This document shows positions 35,069 to 47,314 of a stretch of 64,000 nucleotides of DNA, piece by piece. Origin of the DNA: Monosporascus cannonballus (taxonomy: Eukaryota; Ascomycota; Sordariomycetes; Xylariales). Position numbers and translations under genes: made by a program. Under the pieces are notes generated by a model. The model had not been told where the DNA came from and made no database searches. It saw nothing but the letters and a program-made list of their open reading frames with translations. Numbering within the stretch: the first letter of the stretch is position 1; each line of letters opens with the position of its first letter. The stretch is taken from the NCBI GenBank assembly GCA_004154925.1, contig QJNS01000057.1:248001-312000 (forward strand), written 5' to 3'.

Positions 35069-38000
35069 GATGGAAAAGAGGTTGGCTATGGTCGTGAAGT
35101 TGTAGTTGCGATCGTTGAGTCGTTACGGTTAAGCGAGCGGTGGTCCGTTGGATGAAGACGAGAATAAGCTTGGTGTCCCTGAATCTCTGTTCTATCACGA
35201 AGAAGGCCAATGACGTGATTTATATACAACTCATATCACACCAAACGCCGCAGCCTCCCCCAGCCACGATGGAGAGATTAAGCACCGAAGAGCGTCATAG
35301 CTGTCAGTGCCACGCGGCGCCATCGTTCCACGCGTGGGGTGGCATTGCCGACATGCTTGAATCTGTTACTAACGTTAGCGCAGCGGGCTAGGATACCCCA
35401 TGCCGGCAAAGACCCATCAAGCTGGAGTACACTCGACCCCTTTGTTGTATTGTGCGAGGGTCTTGTAGCCTTCCGAGATCTGCTTCTTATAGATTACGTA
35501 CCTTCTTACCTGGATTCCAAACGTATTGCTCAACATTTAGATAAACTAGTACAGGAAGGAGCTGCTGATAATCGACCCCTCGAGCTCAGTAAATACCGCG
35601 CTTCTCCCACAATAAAACAAGGGACCCGGTGTACTAATCTTACTATAGAGTTAGTATATGGAGAAGCATATGGGGTCTTCAGATCGCATAGCCTTCATGA
35701 AACACCTGGAGCCAAGAATGGCTAACATACCTAGCAGCCAAGTCTTACCCCAAGCGGAGGCCAATCTCAACTCTGTGTTAATGGAACCTCTTGACATTTC
35801 CGGGTTCTCCGGTTCAACGGCTTCATACACGCGATTGAATACCCGTCTTGCACACATAGCCACGTCATTGGACTGCCAAGAACCACATAGTCATGTCACG
35901 TGACCAAACCACTTCTCCATACGTACGGTCCAATGAAGCTTTACGCATCGTGGAATCCAAGATCTGGCCCCGCGCCAGGTTTTTGTTGTAGGCGGACTTA
36001 GGTGCTGAAAATCAATATGGGATCCTCATTATACACATCAAGGACGAACGGATTTTGGTAGACTAATAATGTCCTCTTGCATGGCGAACTTACATATCCT
36101 CTTAGCAGGCAAAATGTCTGGATGCCTTATAACCCCTTAGTAGGTCAAATGGGAATGGGTTGCGAATGTACCAGCGCAGTATACGAGTATTGATGAATAC
36201 ATTTCCTCTGTCTGGCTGCATTTACTCCACCGTGGGTAGCAAGGCTACCGCAGCTTGACCATTATAGGAGGCTTTCATATAGCCAGCAGTAGTAAAATGT
36301 TGGTCACCACGAAAATAATCCAGTGGAGAACTTTAACTGGGCCGTGGTGGTTTTGTACACAGCCACCCTCACCAAGCTGAAGGCTCCAGTTAAGACTTGC
36401 CAAGATATTGATCGACAACACGAAGGTGGAACGTGCATGTAACCAGGCGCAGCATTCGGGTTTTTGAAGTTCTTGATAGGTAGCAATGTGATTGACAAAA
36501 TAATTGTCACAGTAACGTGTTCTTAACAAGCAAAAACCAGAAATACAATCTTTCGATATCGGAGAATATGGCAATACTTCTACTTATTTTCACTTGCCTT
36601 TGTTGGTAAGTGATTATTATTTGAACCTGGAGAGTTTTAAGTATGACAGTTTTTTATTCAACCACCAGCCACGTTAGGCAGCCACCATTCAATTGCCGAA
36701 GGCTCTTTGAGCCTATCGTGATCGGGCCCCTAGCGTCCTTGGCGCTGCCAACTGTTGATCTGAAACAGAGAAAGCTTAAAACAGAGCTTGAGGCTTGCCC
36801 ACTCACGTCGCAAATTATTTGCGATAGGTTGAAGAATTGAAGCGGGAACTGCCATGAAGGGTTGCATCCCTCGGTAGGCCCATGGATGGCGTACCCTGTT
36901 TCTTGGAGACCGATATCCATCCCCTTGGCAGGGGGCGGTGAGTATATTACGCTTGTTTTTTTGCTTCCGATCATGCGACGACATGATGACCAACAATGTT
37001 GCACACAATCTGAAGGTTCTAGGAGAACCAAAGAAACACTCTATAGAGATAGCATTACAAGTCAGCGGAAGCCTCGAAGATTCCTATCTCTTGTCTTATT
37101 CACCAACTAGAAGGCTTGCCTATCAGCTCTCCCGGTCGCAGCGAAATAGGCTTCTCCTGCAGTTTTCCTTCCCAGCTATGTCGCCTTGATTGTGTTACAT
37201 GCGATGACGTAGGTGACGCACTCCATACCTCAGCCTCTAGGTAGAACAACTCTGGAGCCATTCGGAAGACTTTAGCGTATTGAGATATAGGATGGTAGGA
37301 CAAGACGCCCGAGTCAGGTCGGGCCACTCAAAATCGTTAATCGGACCACCCCTAAACGCTTTCTGGCAACCCAACCGTTCATCGCTTTCAGCCCCCATAT
37401 ATGCTAAGTGGATCAACGATCTGGGGTGATGCATAAGCACATAGCTCCTCTATATACGGTCAAGATTCTGCCACGCAACGGATTCACACGAGGGGGCTTC
37501 GAATGGAACAGAGGCGCTCCGTTGTAGTCGATGACTAAGAGAGCCGCCCGCCTCTATCTGATGCCGCCATACCAGGGCTTTTAATACTGAGCTCTAGCCA
37601 AACTTTGGTCATTAGCTCCCGGATAGGCGACTTGGGGGGTATCGGTATGAACTCATACACGTATGGGATACGGTATATATCACGATGCAGGCAGCATAAC
37701 TCATCTGTCAAGCCTGGTATTACAATTAGCAAACCGTCAAGTACAGAGGCATATTCATCACAGATTCCATTCTAAGGAATGTGTATATGATGTAAAAACG
37801 GGGATAATGCACATAACTTAAATAAAATCGAGAAGAACTGTTGCCGCGACGAGTTTTTTATCGTCGCCAGGTTTGCAGGTTGTCCTGGCCGAGACTCTCA
37901 GCCCGAGGTTCGTCGGCATGTCTACGCCAACTGCCTGAAATATTTCTAAGCGTCGAATGCCACTACCATATCATAGCTCACAGATCACTTCAACCGAGAC

Positions 38001-38849
38001 ACAAACCGTACCTAGTTTGTTTAGTAGTTTCCTTGGTCAATCAGATTCTATGTCGTGAAATCGGGATAAGGTGATTGTCGGGTATTGCAAGCTGTCTCCT
38101 GTTTATGCAAGCACTTAAGGCAGGTGCCCTTCCGATTGGTTCCCTGGTAATTGACTCTCTTCTTCTTAAGTTAATTGGTACATGTAACTTGTGAGGTGTG
38201 GAGCATTAATTTGGCAGCCCTGAAGGTATCTGGTACCTGACATGGCAGCCTCCCCATCAGTCGGTTCAATTCTCACCTTCTCCCTCACAGGGCGCCATAC
38301 AAAATTGTAGGGAACAACGTGAATTTCACTGCAGCTTGCAGCTCGAAGCAGTTGCCCCACTCCCAGCCCCCTGATGCCAAGTCCGTCCCCATCTGATTCC
38401 ACTGCTTTACCCATATGCAAGATTAAATTTGTTAGTGTTTTGGTTACATTTTTTCATCTCTGCTAGCAACAACTAACACTTCCGCGAGGATCTTCGTGGC
38501 GCGTTTGAGCGCGTCTCATTGTTGGGCAATCGGCCTCGAGATCTGAGTTTCCTTTCCTCTTCTTTTCACCACCAACCTCGACATCACCAATTCAAGCCTT
38601 TCGTCTTCACCAGCCGGCCCCTGCCGACATTTGCACTCCACGCAACGCATGTCAGGTACCTTCCACACGCATTCAATCGCTTGAACCCCTTGTCTTTTCG
38701 GGGTTTTTTTGGGACCGCTTACATCGTACGAAGGCCTAGGGCTAGCACTTGCAGTACCCGCCAACCTGCCTCACTACATACACTCCCCAGGTATTGTACA
38801 TTGATGTATCTCAAATAGCTGTCTTAACCGCGCCTTCACGTCCATCACA
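35069..38849. other. Long intergenic region, 3.8 kb
   Basis: No gene recognised. A frame at 35339-35725 (plus) has a protein-like look (DPFVVLCEGLVAFRDLLL, QHLDKLVQEGAADNRPLE) but no family that I know and no matching exon, so it may be a relic. The last 350 bases before 38850 are a pyrimidine-rich leader region for the dynamin gene. Confidence 0.4.
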
Positions 38850-41815
38850 ATGCCCCGAAGACGTGCTGCCGAAGTCAAACAAGAGGTGATCGATCTCGAC
38901 GGTCACTCAACTTCGCCTATATCATCTCGAGTCAAGCCACCCCCGCCTACCAGTGAGAAGGTGGATGCGAGGTCTACGGTCATTTCAAACTACCGTTCAG
39001 ATGCCCGTGAGTTGATATATAGTGCGCTACAACCCTGGTTACTAACGCCGCCTTTAGCAAGTGCAGAGACCATGCCGCAGTGGGCGAGAGATCACGGCGA
39101 GACACCAATTCTCTTGCAGACAAGGATTCGCAGGGAAGGGTCTCAAATCAGCTCCCCGTCCCCCCAAAACCCGGAAGCGAGCTTTGCCCAGCGCAGCTTC
39201 GCTCATCCGGCATTCACGGGAATCGGACTGAAGCTCAAGGCGTGCAATGATACACTTGGTAATCTTCAGCAGCTTGGCATTCAGCATGTCGCTACGCTGC
39301 CTGAGCTTGTCCTCGTCGGTGACCAGTCCGCCGGTAAATCGAGTGTAAGTAAACGTGCGCTTCAGTCTCAGCCTGACCCTGGGTATTTACTAACGCCTGC
39401 TGCAGCTGATGTCCGGCCTCGCTAGGCTGAATCTGCCTAGGAGTGGTGGTGTGTGCACGCGCTGCCCCATTCATATCAGAATGAGTTCGAGCAATGGCCC
39501 TCAGTGGTCCTGCACGGTTTCTCTTCAGCTGGACTATGACTACCAGCCTCGAGGCAGAATCAAGACGACCGATGTGACAGATCGCAACCCATTCCCGCCA
39601 TGGGTCCAGAAGCCAAATCGGGATACCAAGACGTTCAAGACCATATACGACCAAACTGAAATTGAAGATGTCCTTCGTTGGGCTCAAGTCGCCATCCTGA
39701 ACCCCAACCGCAACCATGAATTCTACGTGCCCGACGAAGGCGCTATCGCGAAAGAGACGGAGTTGACCGTCGCTGCCGGTCAGACGGAAGCCCAGTTCTC
39801 TCCGAATATTGTCGCGCTCGAGATGAAAGGGCCTGACCTCCCCGACCTCTCATTCTACGACTTGCCGGGAGTGTTCCTTTCGCCCGACAAGGAAGAGAAT
39901 GATTACCTTGTGAAGGTGGTGAGGAACCTGACGCGCTTCTATATCCAACGCCCGGAAGCAATCATCATGTGGGCTCTGCCGATGAACCACGACTTGGAAA
40001 ACTCCATTTGTCTTGGCATAATCCGAGAGGCAAGGGCGACTGATCGAACAATAGGAGTCATCACGAAGGCCGATATGATAGAAGAAGGAAACATACCCCA
40101 GTGGCTCGCAGTTCTCCGGGGCAGAAAACAGTCTGTGAGACACGGATTCTTCATCACGTCTCTTCCACCAGGAGAGGCACTTGAGAATGCAGCGCAACGC
40201 GAAGATAATTTCTTTCGTGGCGGTGTTGGTACCTGGCCCAACGAGTTTGCCGAGTTCGAGGAGCAATGTGGGGTCGAGCGTCTGCGTGAGTACATCACGA
40301 AACAGCTCGGAATCGCGTTTTCTAGAAGTCTACCATCGATCAAAATCAAAGTGGATGAGCGCCTGAAGGAAGTTGAACACCAACTCGCCACGCTACCAGA
40401 GCTCCCAGCAAACGTCGAGCATGAAGTTAGAACCTGCTTGTCAGAGTTCTATCGTCAGATCAAGATTGCGGTCAAAGAGCCCGCTTTCCTGTCCCGCTGG
40501 GGCAAGCTGAACTCACAGTTTAAATACTGTATCTTCAAAATCAAGCCGACCTGCATTGTTCGAGAGGCAGCGCAGACGATAGATCTTGAGTCGGATACGG
40601 AGACTGTTGCCTCACAGACTCCAAAAAGACCACGACCTAGCGACTCTACGGTCAGGGCAACTCCTTCTAAGCGGCCTCGTGAAATGCAGCAGCAGCCCAG
40701 TCCTGTAAAACACGAGGATGGATTTGCAACTAACACCCCAATGCGACAGCCGAGCTTTGGCGGAACACCAGTGCCGGAACAGACCCCTTTCGCGAGATAT
40801 CTTCAGCTTGGAAGGTCTGGAATGGATATTCGCGAAATCCGACGAGAGATCATGGAGAAGAAGAGAGCCGGCATGCCGCACAATCTTGTCCCCCCCGAAG
40901 TTTACGAGGCAATGTGCCTTCGCGCAATTAAAAGATGGGAGGCGCCTCTAGAACTTTACACGCAGAAGACGATGGAGATCCTCAAAGAGGCCGTTAATAA
41001 CGTACTGGAAAGCTCACTGGAGAAGTTCAGGCAGCGAGTGATTTTCAAAGAATCGTACGCCCACCTGAGGGCGTTCCTGATGGAACACGAGACCCGCCAG
41101 CGCGCACGCCTGGTAGATCGTTTTCATGATGAAACGTATCAGATGTTCACCATAAACGACGAGGCATATGAGCGTTTCAAAGCCCAGGAAGCAGAAGCGC
41201 TTGATAGGGCTAGGAACATTGCGAGACTGAAGGCGGCTACCCTCATCGACTGGAACTATGTCACGCCACCGGTTGAAAGGATGTCGGCTGAGGCAAAGAA
41301 AAAGGAGAAGCAGATGATGAACGATCTGCTCCCGAGACTGGGTGACGACCCTTTCAAGACCGAGTTGCAGGTAGCATCAGTAGTTAGGGGTTATTATTTG
41401 ACCTCTGCGACTCATTTTGTGGAGGGCGTTACGAAGGATGTGAATTCACGCCTCTTCCGTAGCTTCTCACAAGGGGAGTTGGATACTTTCCTGGATCGGG
41501 CACTGGGCTTGTTCCCATATCCGAGTGAGTATTATGGACTATCTTATATTTATGCAAGGACTTGACACTAACAGTGAACCAGCTCCGGATATATACCAGA
41601 GGTTGATGGAAGAGGACGCCCAAATCGCAAGAGAGCGAGAGCAGCTCAAGAGAGAGAGGGATAAGTTGCGCATCGCGATCGAGAGCATTGCGGCGCTCGA
41701 AAACTCGTCCGCCGAATACGATGCTCACGAAACGTCGACACACACGTCCACACAAGCGATCGACGTCGACCTCGTCGAGGAAGAAGATGAGATAATGGAA
41801 GATGGCGCAGCCTGA
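38850..41815 (+). CDS. Dynamin-like GTPase (intact motifs)
   Basis: Large GTPase of the dynamin superfamily, expected to self-assemble on membranes. Four exons, 38850-39006, 39058-39344, 39406-41524 and 41583-41815, give 931 residues; all phases agree. P-loop LVLVGDQSAGKSS (~137-148) is split by intron 2 just after the serine. LSFYDLPGVF (G3, ~297) and GVITKADMIE (G4, ~364) are present, so GTP binding should work. The middle and stalk regions follow, with an insert near 535-565 holding basic KRPRPSD and SKRPREM, a possible nuclear signal. The C-terminal part has ALDRARNIARLKAATLIDW and ends with a coiled coil (AREREQLKRERDKLRIAIES) and an acidic tail. No PH or Pro-rich domain, as in fungal dynamin-like proteins of the HET-associated type. 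Intron 1 is 51 nt and stop-free, so its retention would add 17 residues. Confidence 0.9.
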
Positions 41816-42120
41816 GACATATCCGGAGCCTTTGTCACGGCGAACGGCATAGCGCCTACTTTTCAGTCTTGCGGTCTGGATAGACTGTGATACCATCTGC
41901 CCAAGAGGAATTGCCTCTTGTTCTTTGTTGTTTGGAAGCCGGGCGGACACCGGCATAGCCCTTTTGAGATTCTAGATACCTCTCTGCTTGTTGGAGTTAC
42001 CACTGTTTGCCACCTTCGTCACTGCGTTGGGGATTTATTGTGTTGTTGGCCTCAACGTCACAGGGATCAGTAATGGCAATGCTGGCTACTTCAAGCGTGC
42101 TGCTGCGATCGGATTACAAC
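41816..42120. other. 3' flank of the dynamin-like gene
   Basis: Short gap before the solo LTR at 42126; nothing recognised. Confidence 0.4.
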
Positions 42121-42125
42121 AGACA

Positions 42126-42292
42126 TGTCACGGAAAAGGGCACCCCTAGCTAGGGTCTTCGGGTGATTGTTATTCCCTTCCGGAGCCCTATATCAGTGGA
42201 TCGCCCACAACAAGTGGGATCAACGCTTCCTAGCTTTAGAAAAGTCAATATATCCTCAAGAGCTGTGCACCTGATCCTTAGTAAGTGTGACA
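42126..42292 (+). mobile_element. 167-bp solo LTR (or miniature element) with perfect duplication AGACA
   Basis: Starts TGTCACGGAAAAGGGCACC and ends TAGTAAGTGTGACA. AGACA lies directly on both sides (42121-42125 and 42293-42297). It is homologous over its full length to 44273-44439 on the other strand. TG...CA ends and 5-bp duplication fit a solo LTR; the TGTCAC/GTGACA ends would also fit a small inverted-repeat element. Confidence 0.88.
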
Positions 42293-42297
42293 AGACA

Positions 42298-44267
42298 ATT
42301 GGCAAGAGTGCCGGCATCATAGTAGATTTCTATTGTTCTTGCGCCACTCTGATGCTTACAATACTCTTAGAGGCCGCACAACATCTACAGGCTTGCGACC
42401 AGTGATGTCAGATATATAATTGGACTTGCTGTATCTCTCGGGGCTATTACAATAGAGCCATTCGAGTATTTCACTATGTAGATTGCTCTCCCAAACATCA
42501 ATCGACGATGGGATAATATAACAATGGACGAAAAAGTATAAGATATAATTTTGGGAAAAGGGTGACCGTCATTCGGAGTTCCGCTATGTCCTGTAGAGAA
42601 TCGGGTCAGCTTAATGGCTCACCCTAAATTATGCTAGTCTTTTAATAAGCTGAGCACGCACATTCAATTGGTTCTACTGCGAGATGTGGAAGAACTTTAG
42701 CGATGTCTGCTAATAAGGTTGGTAGGCGCTTATGCAAGTAATGGACGTAAACGATTCAAACACGATATTAAAGCGCGTCTCATACACACATATCATTGAG
42801 GTCTATAGAAAAATACCTATAGCCATCAAAAGATGCAATATATTTTGTGAAGAGTGATTGGCCGAGAAATAGGTAGGTTTGTAAAGCAGGGTGGCAAATT
42901 GGTAAAGACTATCAATCCACCACTATTGTAGGCTTCATTTCGTAGAATAATACACGTCATACATTAACGCCTTCGTTGGAAAACTGAGAGTCTCCACGAG
43001 GACCGATTCTGGTTGAGTAAGTCGTGCAGCATTTCACTCAAGATCTTTTGATCCAATCATAACTAGATTAAGTTCAAGATAGTCTTGAATGACTCTGGAC
43101 ACTTCCTCGGATATCGGCTTTTACTCTTGGAGGGAAACTGCATATATATTTATCAGTTAGATGCCGGGTCTAATTCTTTAGGAAACTCGCTCGGGTGGTC
43201 ACTCTAGTCTAAATGGATACTTATAGCGTGTTCCATACATATTTCAGTCGTAAAGGGATGTTCCCCACACGTTTCTAGTGCGGCCCCAACAGTAAGGGGG
43301 CTTCGCAAGAGAAACAGTTGGTGTTGTTCTGGTGCCGCTGAGGCCTCAAGACCATCTCTGCTTGTGCCCATCGAGTATTGTTGCTTGTGTGCCTAGGTCG
43401 GCTGATACGGTGGAATTGAACCAGTCGGTCTTGTCCAACCCAATCCCCAGCACCGACCTTACATCGAATGAGAACTCGCCAGACAGGTGTCAGGTGCCAA
43501 GGTGCGGCCCCCTTTCCGGGGCCCAGCGACCCACCAGTTTGGCTCCAGTTTGTGTATATATAGGGGGGCTTCGCCCCCGAGTAGTTAGAAAAGAGCAGGC
43601 ATTAATGGTCATCTATTCACTACCCATACTATGAACAACCTGCTGGGCTGCTTCTTCTGCCTTTCACTCCGTACTTTACCATTTTCCCTGACAACAGGGA
43701 ATCGTTTCCTTCCGGCCACTTGAACAAGTCCAGGGCTCGTGCCATCTTAGGATCCATGTGGCTGTGCGCATTTTTATGCGTAGTCTCCTCTGTTATGGTG
43801 CGCCGCCTACCCGATCTACGCCAGCTCAGCACGGGCGACTAAGGGCCCGCTTCGTTATCCAAAGTTCTAAAGGTTGGTGGTCGAAAGTCGCAACCGGAAG
43901 CCGAACAGCCCTTAGACCCTCCAGTCATCCAGAAAGCAGCGATTCAACTATACATAAGGAATGACGAATGTTCCGCCTCTCTTGGTCATCCTCGGGGCTG
44001 ATCTGCGATAGGAGGCTTCGATGCTGCAATCCGATGGTCTTCGCAACCTCGATTATCAAATTGATTACGAGACGGAGGCCATCTTCCAAGATATATTGTC
44101 GGGCAATTGCATACTTTGCTCTCTAGGATTAGAATGGTTCTTGAGGATGAGGTACGGAACAAAGCAAAGTCAAGTAAACGACAATAAATCAATAATTAAA
44201 TAGCGAACCAGCGATAGTAAGGCTCGGACGCTGACCGGTCGAGGGGAGAGCAGGAGCTCGATATTGG
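42298..44267. other. Region between two independent LTR insertions
   Basis: AT-rich in parts (42400-42560, 42760-42960). No open frame with recognisable content. Not part of one element: each flanking copy has its own duplication. Confidence 0.5.
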
Positions 44268-44272
44268 ACAAG

Positions 44273-44439
44273 TGTCACACTTACTAGGGAGTAGATACAC
44301 AGCTCTTGAGGGTATATTGACTTGTAGGAAGCTAGGAAGTGGTGATCCCACTTGGTGTGGGTGATCCACTGATATAGGGCTTCGGAAAGGAACAACAATC
44401 ACCCGAAGACCCCAGCTAGGGGTGCCCTTTTCCATGACA
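44273..44439 (-). mobile_element. 167-bp solo LTR (or miniature element) with perfect duplication ACAAG
   Basis: Reverse-strand copy of the 42126-42292 element, same length, ends TGTCATGG and GTGTGACA on the minus strand. ACAAG lies on both sides (44268-44272 and 44440-44444). Sequence differences from the other copy are spread along the length. Confidence 0.88.
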
Positions 44440-44464
44440 ACAAGGCTCTTCTTGCGTTGGTTAC

Positions 44465-44662
44465 TGTCGCAGAATAGGGGTAGCTCTGTTGGCCATCAAA
44501 ACTTCAAGCCATGTAGCGCCCCCGAATAACCTTGTCCCGGGGACCCCACACGATATCAGAGCTTTCTAGCCACCGCTCGTTAGAGCCTGAATCTAGTCAG
44601 ACAATTATCACTTCACACCACTCTATATACAACCTTATCTCCCGATCAGCTTAACTGTCACA
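44465..44662 (+). mobile_element. Shortened solo LTR related to 32286-32719
   Basis: Starts TGTCGCAGAATAGGGG and ends CAGCTTAACTGTCACA, like the 434-bp LTR, but with an internal deletion (198 bp). The flanks are GTTAC and GCTAC, one transition apart. It lies 25 bp from the 167-bp element. Confidence 0.8.
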
Positions 44663-45395
44663 GCTACAAAAGCTCGAATGAGACTATTACGAATAGTAGG
44701 CTCCTCTGGGTCCACTGTTGAATGAGTGCTCAACTTGGCGTGAGCCCGTGAGGAGTAAGAAGAGAAGGTGTGGAGTATGAGATTGTTGGAGCAGATGCAA
44801 TAATCTCGATCCTTCCTTGGTCTGCATTGTTCTGATTCGCTATGATCAGCCGTCGAAACCCCTCCCCAGCCCGGGTTGGCACATGAGGATTGAGCGTGTC
44901 AAAGTAGACGTTAAACAAGGCTTCCAGGATAGCCAAGGGAGGTTCGGATGGGCGGCGGCTGTCATATGGCTCCACATACGCATTTATATTCATAAGTGAT
45001 TAGCGGATACGCTCGGGGGGCGTTGCCGTGGCTTCAGGTATAGCCTTGCTCTGCGGGGCGCTCCGTGGTGCAAGAACAAACTCATCGAGGTCTTCCACCA
45101 ACGATGTTATAGACGTGGTCCCCCGTATGGTTCCTAGCGATATAAGGAGCGCCTAGTTGGTTGTTACGAATGCGATCAATCACCAGTCTTTGCCCTTGGC
45201 GCAACGGTGCGGAGTGCAGCCGTTACATCAACTGACTTTGCTATAGTACTCGCCTATCGCTATGTTGCAGTCCACATTGAGCTGTATTAGCTGCAGCGCC
45301 CTACAATCGCTTTAGCAGTCTATCAAAGGACTTCGATAACTATACTGAGCGCTTCCTATGATTTTGTTAGACCAGATTTCCGGCGTTCTTTTAGC
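44663..45395. other. Intergenic region
   Basis: 3' side of the ceramidase gene; nothing recognised. Confidence 0.4.
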
Positions 45396-46348
45396 TCAGG
45401 ATGATGTTCGCTGCCTGTCGCATAGCATGTTCACCAGGCGGATATACTTCGCAGCCCCTATAGCTGTCAGTACATGCCACCAACCATGTAGCTCTAGTGC
45501 CCAGGCCCAAGGAAGCCCTAGTCTCATTCTAAGACCCCTCAACTCCAGGCATTTCTCGAGATCGATGTTCCAGACCACGAAAGCTGCGACAAGAATGGCA
45601 GCAGCCTCCCAGAAGCAGCGTACCATCCGAGACTTCTCGCCCTGGGGACGACCATGAGAGTAGATAAGGAATAACGTCCGCGGCCAGATGAGGTGCACCA
45701 TGGCGCTAAAAGCAAGTACGTGAAGTAGAATGTCGCCAGATCTCACGTAGATGACCGATGCGGCGACGGCAATTGATGCGATAGTAGCTGTTATAAGTCT
45801 AGCAACCTGAACAGTCTGCTGGTATACGCAAAGACGGCGCAGGATGCAGGCAGAAATAACTAGCATAGATAAATCGTCCGAAAACTGCGCATGTTGGAGC
45901 AAGGTCGTATGGTAGACCATAGAGGTGACGCCGACGAAGAACAGAGCGGTAGACATGGAATCCAAGCCCCGCCATGCCGACTTCAACCGCGGAATCTTAG
46001 ATAAGCGAAGAGCCATATAGACTGTAAAGTGTGTCAGCATTGCCAATCGGGAGACTCGCGGGAGTGGTGTAAAGGAACAAGAGCCCAAGAATCTATCTGG
46101 GCCTGAAATGGGGTCAATGCTGTAGTGTAGGCCAGATTACTGAGACAGTTCACGAACTCGGCTATGTACCGGGTAACAATGTAATCCTCCTCGCAAAAGC
46201 TAATCGTCATTGCATGTTAAGATTGTTTGGAACGACGAACGAGGCACGGGTTGGGCGGATTTACTCACTTCGCGGCGCTCGTTGGGGGTCCCCAAACGCC
46301 AGAGTTCGCGTATGCATCACCGCCAAAGTGTCGATTATGATGGCCCAT
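45396..46348 (-). CDS. Alkaline ceramidase (Ydc1/Ypc1 family)
   Basis: Integral ER/Golgi-membrane hydrolase that splits ceramides to a sphingoid base and fatty acid. Three exons, 46269-46348, 46141-46199 and 45396-46021, give 254 residues with fitting phases. N-terminal signature GVWGPPTSAANFCEEDYIVT, then RYIAEFVN. The first His/Ser/Asp motif SMVYHTTLLQHAQFSDDLSM and the C-terminal ELHGWWHVLTAIGA provide the metal/active-site histidines. Five or more membrane helices. Oddity: the expected family stretch after RYIAEFVN (SNLxY) is encoded in the genome as SNLAY but falls inside the intron when the only GT (46140, GTAATC) is used. No other donor is near. The protein would then read EFVNCLIYMALRL. 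Length is otherwise close to the family norm (~270-300). Confidence 0.85.
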
Positions 46349-47314
46349 GATGAGTAAGGAAGTCTCTCGTAGAAGCCAGAGTGACTTTGGGAACACGACG
46401 AGTCCGATTCTTTAACCAAGTAATGAAACGGATGGTTTTTTTGATTAGTGTTGGAGTGTTTAACCCGCGTTGCGGAGTTTGATCGGTAGATTCATTGTTC
46501 TGGGCCACCTTCCTACATGGAGGTACGTACCTACTTTGGTTCAGGTCCGCTTGTCAGCAGCGAGTTTTGGCGGCCAGAAATCGTAACCTTCACACCTCCT
46601 ATCTGAGATCATCCGCCAGCACTCAGGTAGCGGAACCCGCGCCACCGCTTTGTACTTCTGGGAGGGACTTCGAAAGCTGCTGCTACTTCCCCATTTTGCC
46701 TTAATAACATATACTCATGCATGTTGAACCTTTGAGCATATACTAGGCCGTAGACTAACATTTACCGAATCCTTCTTCACTGCTGATCCGGACGAGATTC
46801 GCAATACTGACTCTTCAGCCTACACCTCGTATGCGAAGTGGGCGTAAGTTCTAAGTGAGGACTCAAAAGGACTGTACACGCATAGTCCCCGCATCTCTTC
46901 TACCCCTGCTGCCCAATTGAGCTGACTATTCTATCATTATACTCGAATATTGTTGGTTGAACTCTTGATCCTGCATTGGATCCCCGACTGTACCTCCCGA
47001 ATAACGCAATGCAGATATAAGAGGAAGCCCACAGGATGCTCTTAGGTCGAAGTAAGGAACTAAGAGCGAAAAAACGAATACAAACCTTGGAGCGTTAGTC
47101 ACCCGTATTGACAACGCTGCAGACAGATTGCGTGCAAACCCCCTTATCCATTTGCTTGCATCGGCCTGCTACAGTTAAGCCCTTGGTAGTCCAGTAGATG
47201 GTTGCCCTTACCCGCTCTATCCGAGAAATTCAGCTCCCAGTGTGCAATTAATCGTCCTCACTTGTCTGAGTAGAGGTTGCACCTCTTCTAGACGGATAGG
47301 ATAACTGAACAAGT
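46349..47314. other. Intergenic region
   Basis: 5' side of the ceramidase gene and upstream of the MFS relic. Nothing recognised. Confidence 0.4.

Noticed and set aside
35339..35725. 128-aa frame as a gene
   Set aside because: No recognisable domain, no partner exon and no clear start context; left as a possible relic.
39007..39057. Reading the 51-nt stretch as coding (no stop, in frame)
   Set aside because: GT...AG ends and a TTACTAAC branch site mark it as an intron; its 17 residues look foreign to the protein.
42126..44439. A 2.3-kb DNA transposon with 167-bp terminal inverted repeats
   Set aside because: Each repeat has its own different target duplication (AGACA and ACAAG) and identical length, so they are two independent insertions.
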